Source of the DNA: Notamacropus eugenii
Taxonomy: Eukaryota > Chordata > Mammalia > Diprotodontia > Macropodidae
NCBI RefSeq assembly: GCF_028372415.1
Contig: NC_092875.1
Location: forward strand, 28,837,712 to 28,901,711
Direction: 5' to 3'
DNA: 64,000 bases
Shown: positions 57,001 through 64,000 of the stretch, in pieces
Position numbering within the stretch: the stretch's first letter is position 1
Layout of the letters: the number at the start of each line of letters is the position of its first letter
Made by a program: the position numbers and the translations under genes
The notes under the pieces: model-generated
The model's input: the letters and a program-made list of their open reading frames with translations, nothing else
What the model was told of the DNA's origin: nothing
The model's database searches: none

Positions 57001-57584
57001 AGTCGAGGGCGCTAGGACCGCCGCAAAGCCTCCTCCTGCCCCCGGCGCTGGAACGCCCGCCTTCCCCTGGCGCCGTAGCCAATGGGAAGGCAGACACTCG
57101 ATCGAACGGCGACCGCGCCGCCCAATGGTCAGCGAGCTCCGTTGGGGCTCTGTTGCTGGGGCGGACGGGAGGGTGGGAGGTAGAAAGAGCGGATCCGGCG
57201 CGGGCTTAGTGTTCGCTGTGGGCGCGCGCGGGCCCGGGCAGGGGCGGGGGGGGCGGCGGAGCCCCGCAGCTCGCGCCGTTGCGGGCACTTCGGTGCTTGC
57301 TCGGATCGCGGGCCGGGGCAGCGGGGGAGAGCTGGGCATTGCCCAGCCCGAACCGGGGAGTGGCGGAGAGGGCAAGGTTCGGGGGCGGCCGACCCCGGAC
57401 CCCAGGAGCCCACCCAGGCCGGCCGGGCTCGCAGAGCACCCCCGCTTTGCCGTCCCCCTTCTCCCCGGACCCTCGCGTGCGGGAGGCGATGGGGTGGGGG
57501 CCCTGCGCTGGGCTGAGCTGAACTGCCGCATTGGGGGGCGGGGCCCGGAGCCCCCCGCCCCCCTCCGGGCTGCAGCCGGCCGCC

Positions 57585-57629
57585 ATGGGCCCCGCAGCCC
57601 CACCCGCCCCTCGGACTGAGCCCCTTTAG
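57585..57629 (+). other. upstream ORF in the SPRING1 leader
   Basis: Fourteen codons plus TAG. The start is gccgccATGG, the ideal mammalian context. It ends 88 bases before the SPRING1 start and is not in an overlapping frame. It is in the mRNA only if transcription starts upstream of 57585, which the promoter layout suggests. Confidence 0.55.
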
Positions 57630-57717
57630 CTCGGAGCCCCCACCCCCCCTCCGCAAGCCTAGGCCCTTGCGCCCCCGGCCCCCCGCGGGCTCGCCGCAGT
57701 GGGCAGCGGGGGCGGGG

Positions 57718-57828
57718 ATGGTGAACTTGGCCTCTATGGTGTGGAGGAGGCTCCTGAGAAAGCGCTGGGTGCTCGGCTTGGTCTTCGGGCTGTCCCTCAT
57801 CTACTTCCTCACCAGCACCTTCAAGCAG
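57718..57828 (+). CDS. SPRING1: SPRING1 coding exon 1, residues 1-37
   Basis: SPRING1 (C12orf49) is a Golgi type II membrane glycoprotein that works with site-1 protease (MBTPS1) and SCAP in SREBP activation and cholesterol homeostasis. The exon encodes [17 protein letters not shown], a short basic cytosolic tail, then a single membrane anchor, [16 protein letters not shown], at about residues 18-33. The start has G at -3 and G at +4. The donor is CAG|GTCAGT, leaving on a full codon. The peptide matches my memory of human C12orf49 except for a few conservative changes. It lies head to head with RNFT2. Confidence 0.96.
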
Positions 57829-57959
57829 GTCAGTGTCCCCCCCTCCTTGGGGGTTTCTTTTGTCCATTTCGGCTATAAAACTGGTGGGATGTAGGGGGAG
57901 GGGTCCTGGGTTCGAGCACCCCTTCTGCGGCTTTCAGGCCAGCAGGCGTGGCTGGGTGC

Positions 57960-58080
57960 AGGAAAGGACCTTAGAACAGGAGAACGGGACCCTCAGAACC
58001 CAGAAAGACTCAGCAGGGAGGGACCCTCAGAACCCAGAAAGACGCAGCAGGGAGGGACCCTCAGAACCCTTTGTTAGCAC
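57960..58080 (+). repeat. 34-bp tandem repeat related to the 33-bp arrays, array 6
   Basis: About three copies of 'ggaccctcagaacccagaaa' plus 'gactcagcagggag'. The flank 'aggaccttagaacaggagaa' links it to the SINE-tail family. It sits 130 bases inside SPRING1 intron 1. Confidence 0.8.
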
Positions 58081-58400
58081 AGGAAGGGATGATAGGATTC
58101 TGGGGTGAGAGCTGGAAGGGATTCCAGCCCATCCAGTCCCATGACCTTATTTTACAGCTGTGGAAACTGAGGCCTGGAGAAATTTCAATGACACGCTCAA
58201 GGTCACACAGGTAGCCAATGGTAGCATCCACCTGTCCTCCCTTTCAGAGCCAGAGCTGGAAAGGACTTAGGGACTCACGCACCTCTTTGAAACCTTTTCA
58301 TTTTATAGATGGGAAAATTGGCCCACGAGGTTAGGGGATTTACTCTAGATCATTTAGGCAAGATTAGCTGTTTGACCTTGTACAAAGTCAGAATAGGGTA
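58081..58400 (-). repeat. two antisense SINE fragments
   Basis: 58095-58225 (cttattttacagctgtggaa) and 58245-58370 (ttcattttatagatgggaaa). Confidence 0.7.
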
Positions 58401-59649
58401 TTCTGAGCCAGAGGGCATGTTAGGGAGGGATACTGTATCTCTCAGTTTTACCACAGACTTTCCCTAGTGTCTTGCTGGGGACTAGCACTCAGGAGTCCTT
58501 AATCCTCCAGTGCCCCACCCACTTTGCAGTGCCTCAGTTGTCAGCCTTAAAAGGGGGCTAGAACTACCTGACCTAACTACCCCATTAGCATCGTCGGGAT
58601 CTGAGAAAGTGATGGAGGAACTGAGTCTTGGAATCTTGAACGATGAAGAGCATTTGACATGTATCCAGATGTATCAAAGGGATGGAAGGATACATTCCTT
58701 GACTGTATCAGTAATGCAACTGGGAGCCTAGTCCCGTGATTTTGTTTGTCTTTGTGGTTTCCTCAGCAATCACAATTAGGTGCAGTGGGCCGGGTTCCAG
58801 TTTTGGCGGTCGGCCTGGCTGGGTGGTTGGGGGAGGAGGGGAGGGGGGGGTACCAAATATATGAACAGGAAATAAATGACCTTGAACTGGCTATAAGGAA
58901 TGTTTCGACTTCCCCCTGACTTGGCTGTAATGACTTGGCAGGAGTGTATGGAAGAATGAGAGAATAAGAAGGGAGAAAAGCGAACTGTTGCCTTTGTTTT
59001 CTTAATTGTTTTGACTGGTACTAGGAAACCAGGGTTCGTCCCCTCCCCCATCTTTCTTTTTTGGTAAACAAGGGTTACAGAATGTATGTATGAATTGTTC
59101 CTGTGAAGTATTTTTTTATTAATGAGCTGAAGTTTAAATATTTAGCCTAGAGAAGGAAAGAGGGGTGGGGTAAGGGTAGGTTACTGTCTCTGATTTCTAG
59201 TGTACTGCAGTGGAATAGAAAAGGGGAAAAGCTTTGTTCTGCTTTGCCCCTGAGGATGGGGCGTGATGCAAATGATGGGAATTGGAAAATTTTGATTTTG
59301 GGAAGGAAAAAAAACCCAATTATCTAAAAATCAGGTCTCCCAAACGGAGAGGGCTTTCTTGGGAGCGGCAGAGGGTCCCCATCTTTGGAGGATATCAGGA
59401 AGACTGGAAAGGATGGCGACTTATTTAGAGGTCATTTAGAGGACATTGTCTGCCATGACCAAAATCTCCAGAATGCAGACCAACAAAGGGTCCTCCTCTA
59501 AAGGGGTTTTTATTTCCCTGAATGTGGTATAGAGGAGATTCTCATTCAAGGTTAGATTGGATTGCTGGTTTTTAATACTGTTTAAATGTCAGTGTGTCAG
59601 GGGTTCATCAACCAAACAGCATTCAGGAACTGTGGTTTTATGGATGCAG
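58401..59649. other. SPRING1 intron 1, mostly single-copy
   Basis: No exon or clear repeat recognised. A G-rich run lies at about 58825-58850 and an A-rich run near 59308. Confidence 0.4.
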
Positions 59650-59875
59650 AGTTGGTGTTGGAGTCAGACCTAGGTTCAGGTCTCCCCTCTGGCTGGGTGA
59701 CCCTGGACACCATTTTAGTGCTCTTGTGACCCGCAGCATTCACCAGAAGAAGATGTTATTGGGAAATATTTAACAACATACATAAAAATCTAACAGAACA
59801 TAGCTAATGTTAATATCTTCTGGGGCAGGGCTCTTTATGTATCTGTTAGTGGCACTGGTTCTGTTTGAATTTTAC
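59650..59875. mobile_element. SINE head and hAT-like element, third copy
   Basis: 59650-59705 is a SINE head. 59755-59870 shares 'gggaaatatttaacaacata' and 'cagaacatagctaatgttaa' with copies at 1395 and 33120. Confidence 0.5.
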
Positions 59876-59894
59876 ACAACTGTTCCAGACAACT

Positions 59895-60215
59895 CTTTAA
59901 AATTTAAATTTAGTATTTTATTTTTTCCCCCAATTAAGTGTAAAAACAATTTTTAACATTCATTTAAAAAAATTTTGAGTTCCAAATTCACGCCTTCCCT
60001 CTCCTGTGCCCTCATTGATAAGGCAAGCAATTTGATATAGGTTATACATGTACAGTCATGCAAAACATATTTCCATGTTATGTTATGAAAGAAAACATAG
60101 ACAAAAAAAAAGAAGCAAGAAAAATAAAGGAAAAGTATTTCTCGATCTGCATCCAGACTCCATCAGTTTTTAATCTGCAGATGGATAGCATTTTTCATCG
60201 TAAGTTCTAGGCAAT
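59895..60215 (-). mobile_element. antisense L1 3' end
   Basis: Starts at the T-rich complement of the poly-A end and runs into the L1 3' UTR (gttatacatgtacagtcatg; atctgcatccagactccatc on the plus strand). Confidence 0.8.
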
Positions 60216-60224
60216 TCTTAAGGA

Positions 60225-60600
60225 CAGAGAAGGTGCCAACCTTCACTGGGAGAGGGAATTTCCTTACCTGGGAGTTCCCTTTTCTGTGAAATCATAAATC
60301 TAGTCCCTATCCCTAATTTCTAAGAGAGGCTAGCATATGGCAGCTGGAGGGAATGAGGAAGGGTTTGATGTTGGAGGTATCTTTGAAGGGAACTGTGTGG
60401 CACAGTGGGTAGAGTCATGAAGACCTGAGTTCAAATCTGGCTCAGACACTAGCTGTGTGACCCTGGGCAAGTCATTTCCCCCTTTTCTGGCTCAATTTCC
60501 TAATTTGTAAAACAGTGGTCACCTCATACGGTTGTTGTGAAAATCAAATGACTTAACGTATAAAGCTGTTTAAGGGCTAGTTCTTATTTTCACTAGCTGT
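60225..60600 (+). repeat. SINE fragments
   Basis: 60240-60320 is a SINE-type phrase (tacctgggagttcccttttc). 60385-60590 is a MIR-like SINE (gtgtggcacagtgggtagag, actagctgtgtgaccctggg). Confidence 0.75.
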
Positions 60601-60840
60601 TCTTTTTCAGTCGTTTCAGTGATTGACTCTTCATGATCCCATTTGGGATTTTCTTGGCAAAGAAACAGGAGGGGTTTGCTATTTCCTTCTCCAGCTCGCT
60701 TTACAGATGAGAATACTGAAGCCAACAGGGTTAAGTGACTTGCCCAGGGTCACACAGCTAGTGTCTGAGGCCACATTGGAACCCTGGCATTCCTGGTTGA
60801 CAGGTCTGGTGCTCTACCCACTGGGCCGCCTGGCTTTCTC
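60601..60840 (-). repeat. Mar-1-like CORE-SINE, antisense, complete
   Basis: Tail (ttcagtcgtttcagtgattg), linker, antisense CORE (ggtcacacagctagtgtctg) and head (tctacccactgggccgcctg). Confidence 0.9.
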
Positions 60841-61295
60841 ATAGAGCCCCCTCTGAGCCCTTTTCATATGCCATTACCTTAAAGAAGGCTTTCTGAGGGA
60901 AAAGAGCCCAGATTCTGAAAGCAGGAGGTCTGGGTTCAAATCCTTCCCCTGAAGCTTACCATCTGTGTGACCCTGGAAGATCAGTTTCATCAGCTATAAA
61001 ATGGGCAGACTGGACTTGATGACCTCTGAGGTCCTTTACAGTTATAGGTCTTCAGATCCCCACTTCTAGGCCTCCTTGCCCCACCTTCCCACAGAGAGGA
61101 TTGTGCACGAATTTTCTGTCCTGTATAGATAGATGTATCTATGGGCATTTTGCATCTGCCTAGGATAGCGTAAACTCCCATGAGAGACAGAGGCTTTTTC
61201 CCTGTTTGTTTGTTTTTTTTCCAATCTTCAGGGCTTAGTGCAGTGTTTGGTACATAGTAGGGGCTTAATAAATGCTTGTTATATTGAATGGAATT
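60841..61295 (+). repeat. MIR-like SINE and L2 3' end
   Basis: 60895-61055 is a SINE ending 'ctgaggtcctttacagttat'. 61205-61290 is an L2-type end (agtaggggcttaataaatgc). Confidence 0.75.
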
Positions 61296-61799
61296 TTGTT
61301 CAGCTCTAGGTGGGCCTGGGTGCAGTCACCTTCCCCTCCCCCGCTAACTCTTGAGATTTGGGGATTTCCAACTCCATACTCCCATGAGCTCTTAGCAACT
61401 TACTTAAGATAGAAACTGAAGCATTGGACCAATCAAGCAGCCCTAGGAAATTGGTTATTGGATAAAAGGAACAATTATTGTTCTCCCCCCCCCCATACCT
61501 ACAGAAAAATTATAAATATTAACAGGCATTCTCTGTCATGCCTGGCCTCTTTCCAGCCTATGGCTCCAACTCTTTCCCTTTGAGCAGTTCGGGGAAGGTA
61601 GCTTGGGGCCATGGGGCCTGTTTGGTTTGGGTCTGAGGTCAGGAGACTGTGGTCTGATTCGTCAGTGTCAACATTTCTTGAAAATAATATAAAAATTGTC
61701 TCAGCTCTTCATGAAAGGCCACATTTAAAAAATGACATCACCTTCATTTTCAAATACGGACTTTCTTCCTCCCTTACCTGATGACAAACCATCTAAAGT
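61296..61799. other. SPRING1 intron 1, unassigned
   Basis: No exon or repeat recognised. Confidence 0.35.
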
Positions 61800-61990
61800 G
61801 TGATTCCTGCATGAACTTGTTTTTTAAAAATATTTGATACTATTTCAATTTAAATGGTTTCTTTTGTAATCATTTTTTTTTTATATGCATTTAAATCCAT
61901 AATTCTGAGAAGGGATCGATCTGTAGGCTTCTTCAGACTGGCCGACAGCGTCTGTGACGTAAAGAAGGTTAGAAACCTCTGCCTTACGGC
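61800..61990. mobile_element. hAT-like (MER-type) fragment
   Basis: 'attctgagaagggatcgatc' and 'gaaggttagaaacctctgcc' are the mirror of the element at 7275-7476. Confidence 0.5.
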
Positions 61991-62311
61991 AAAGAATTAA
62001 AAAAGAAAATTCATGGACCACTGCAGACATAGCCATTGAATTTCCCTACCAGTAAGGTCTCTTTCCATTGTGCCTTGTGGCTCATAGAGCCCTTTCTCAC
62101 AACAGCCCATAATGAGGATAAGTCTGTAGTGGAAGCATCTATCACTGTCCCCATTTTATTGGTGAGAAATCGAGCCTTAGAAAACTGAAGTGACTAACAT
62201 TGGTATGACTCTTTCAGGGGAAAAAAGTATGCGTGTGAGTATAGAATATATATTCCTATTACATATTCTCTTGATTAGATATAGTAGGTGTGAGAGAGAG
62301 GGGGGGGGGAG

Positions 62312-62405
62312 CTCAAGCCCCTCTTAACCCTGACATCCCCTGTTCTAAGGCCCCTCCCAGCCCTGATATTCCAGGTTCTAAGGTTCCTCCTTCAATCTAT
62401 TATTA
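62312..62405 (-). repeat. 33-bp SINE-tail repeats, array 7
   Basis: Two to three units on the plus strand (aaccctgacatcccctgttc; taaggcccctcccagccctg), preceded by a short G-run. Confidence 0.8.
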
Positions 62406-62574
62406 GATGTCCTCTGAGACTATTGGTTGGTGAATTGTTACTCATCTAAATATGTAAAGGTTATTAGTCATTAGGGGCTCTCTACACAGATGAAATCATG
62501 AGTCTGGTCAAATAAGAAGAAAATGAGATCTTTATAACAGCCAAGGAAGGTATTGTTCATTTGCAGTCAATATA

Positions 62575-62820
62575 AATAGCTAGCATTTATATAACATTTA
62601 AAGATTTGCAAAGCAATTTGCAATTCTCATTTGATCCTCACAACAACCCTAGGAAATAGGTGCTATTATGATCCCCATTTTATAGATGAGGAAACTGAGG
62701 CAAACAGGGTTACGTGACTTGCCCAGGGTCACACAACTAAGAAGTGTCTGAAGCTGGATTTGATGGATAGGGTTTTCCTGATTCCAGGTCCCACTTTGCC
62801 ACATCGTTGCCTCGAATTAG
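62575..62820 (-). repeat. MIR-like CORE-SINE, antisense
   Basis: Markers: atcctcacaacaaccctagg, atttatagatgaggaaactg-type text, gggtcacacaactaagaagt, ccactttgccacatcgttgc. Confidence 0.88.
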
Positions 62821-62990
62821 CTCAGATATGACTAGAAAACTAAATAGATAGGTGGTCTCTATGTTCCGATAATTTTTTAAAAAATCTTAAAGTGTTTAAT
62901 CTTTCCCAGAGTGCTTATGTGACCCTACTGACCATGCAGTCCAGAAGTTTTTCATCGCTTACTGTCATTTCTCTCTGATCCTTTTCACAG

Positions 62991-63147
62991 GAAGAGAGGG
63001 CAGTGAGAGACAGGAATCTCCTCCAAGTTCAAGACCGTGAACAGCCTATCCCATGGAAAGTGCAGTTTAACCTGGGCAACAGCAGTCGCCCAAGCAACCA
63101 GTGTCGGAACTCCATTCAAGGGAAGCTTCTCATCACAGATGAGCTAG
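62991..63147 (+). CDS. SPRING1: SPRING1 coding exon 2, residues 38-90
   Basis: 157 bases after acceptor ccttttcacag, ending CTA G|GTAAGG one base into the next Gly codon. It encodes the start of the luminal region: [15 protein letters not shown], then [19 protein letters not shown], then [12 protein letters not shown]. Asn67 in N-S-S is a glycosylation sequon. Arg45-Asn-Leu-Leu fits the RXLL pattern cut by site-1 protease, in keeping with reported S1P processing of this protein. The Cys-rich domain continues in exons beyond the window, so the gene is cut by the window edge. Confidence 0.96.
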
Positions 63148-63304
63148 GTAAGGCTCTGCCCCTCTCTGGCCTTCAGCTTGGTTGCTCCTGTGCTTCTGGC
63201 TCTGGGCCTTATTGTGGGCTTTTGTAGAAAGAAGAGAGCCGATGAGATGTTTCCTCATCTGTGAAATAGGAATAATTATACTCCCTACCTACCCCATGGG
63301 GAAA

Positions 63305-63766
63305 AGAATTTTTTATTCAGTGCTTACTATGTGCCAGGCTCTGTGCTAGGCACACCAAGAAAAGCAGTGACATGGTTCCTGCCCTTGATAAGCTCACAAG
63401 CCAACATGTAAACAACATAAGCCATATGGTATAAATGGGAGACGATCTTAGAGGGAAGGGACTAGCAGTGAGGGGAGGGGGAGAGATGAGGACAGACCAG
63501 AAAGGTCTCTTGTAAAGATTAGTTTTGAGCTGAGTCTTGGGAAAAAAAAAACCAACAGGTGGAGAGGAGGACGGAGAGAGGCGCTAGCTGGTGACAATAC
63601 CTGGAATCAAGGAGATGGAGAGTCTTGAATGAATGAAACATTTATTAAGCACCTACTGTCTGCTAAACTATGTTAAGCGCTGGGGCAAATAAAGTCAGTC
63701 CCTGTTCTCAAGGAGCTCACATCCTAATTGGGGAGAGTGTCACTGGAAATGACATTAAATTAAATC
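63305..63766. repeat. old unclassified repeat, two pieces
   Basis: 63310-63610 and 63630-63755 both start 'ttattaagcacctactgt'-like and contain a 'ggagctcacatcctaattgg'-like line. The same family is seen at 6375 and 46330. Confidence 0.45.
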
Positions 63767-63767
63767 T

Positions 63768-63957
63768 GCTTGGCTGCTGCATACTATGGACCACAGGACC
63801 TGTCCATCTGATTTATGACTAAGAATGTCCTTGTTCTGTACCCTAAGGACCACAGGACCTCTCTGTCTGATTAACAGCTGAAATATGGTTTATACAGTTT
63901 CAGCTGCAAATCAAATGGAGAGGTCCTGTAGTCCTTTGGGTACTGCAGCCATACAGA
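63768..63957. mobile_element. fold-back MITE-like element
   Basis: Arms 63838-63883 and 63898-63943 are inverted copies (about 46 bases, most positions paired) around a 14-base loop. Key words: 'ggaccacaggacctctctgt' and 'agaggtcctgtagtcctttg'. An outer arm at 63771-63812 repeats the left arm, so the element has three related arms. No coding frame. Family unknown. Confidence 0.7.
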
Positions 63958-64000
63958 GAAGAAAACAGCTCAAATTTAACGGCATTTCCACCAGTGAAAT

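Larger units (their letters stand above)
56580..57830. promoter_or_regulatory. CpG island, probable bidirectional RNFT2/SPRING1 promoter
   Basis: GC-rich, CpG-dense DNA between the divergent genes. Plus-strand CCAAT boxes lie at 56899-56903, 57079-57083 and 57122-57126. The last two are 43 bases apart and fit a shared core promoter, with RNFT2 starting leftward near 57000 and SPRING1 rightward near 57200. GC boxes (ggggcggggg at about 57240) follow. No TATA box is evident. Long overlapping reading frames here come from low stop-codon density. Start sites are inferred, not seen. Confidence 0.8.

Noticed and set aside
56339..57867. Long overlapping reading frames (up to 327 codons) in the CpG island on both strands
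   Set aside because: They lie in several frames at once, are rich in Pro/Gly/Ala/Arg and reflect scarce stop codons in GC-rich DNA. Only the short exon pieces with splice sites are supported.
2245..62820. tRNA-like B-box sequences (gttcaaatcc) seen many times
   Set aside because: Each belongs to the tRNA-derived head of a SINE followed by the CORE block. No cloverleaf with an acceptor stem was seen.

Overview
The window is eukaryotic nuclear DNA from a marsupial. The basis is twofold. First, two therian genes with clean GT-AG exons can be read. Second, the repeat background combines Mar-1-like CORE-SINEs (CORE block plus RTE-type tail), many MIR-like SINEs, old L2 and CR1/L3 LINEs and 5'-truncated L1 copies with target-site duplications. 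L1 argues against a monotreme. The species cannot be told from the sequence.

Two genes lie head to head. On the minus strand is the 5' two-thirds of RNFT2 (RING finger and transmembrane domain protein 2). Coding exons at 54268-54291, 45155-45213, 36290-36765, 34659-34735, 29253-29353 and 26471-26624 join in phase to 297 codons. The C-terminal part with the RING finger is not seen, so 1-26470 is read as part of a large RNFT2 intron. On the plus strand is SPRING1 (C12orf49, SREBF pathway regulator in Golgi 1). Its start codon is at 57718, exon 1 ends at 57828 and exon 2 is 62991-63147; the cysteine-rich remainder lies beyond the right edge. A CpG island with CCAAT boxes (about 56580-57830) separates the starts and is the likely shared promoter. 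The head-to-head order matches what I recall of human 12q24.

Almost everything else is introns packed with repeats. 1-26 kb: SINE, L2 and L3 fragments, three truncated L1s, a 36-bp minisatellite and several microsatellites. 26-55 kb: RNFT2 exons 2-7 among nested L1s, SINEs, L2/L3 LINEs, a hAT-like and a mariner-like MITE, a direct duplication that brackets one RNFT2 exon, and a tandem triplication next to another. 57.8-64 kb: SPRING1 introns with hAT, L1 and SINE pieces and a fold-back element.

The most unusual feature is a family of about 33-bp tandem arrays that look like repeated SINE 3' tails. They occur at seven places on both strands. One is split by a datable L1 insertion and one is G-rich next to a short RNFT2 exon. 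I see no bacterial-type system, no CRISPR and no intact transposase or retroviral gene. Many family names for old repeats are by eye and approximate.
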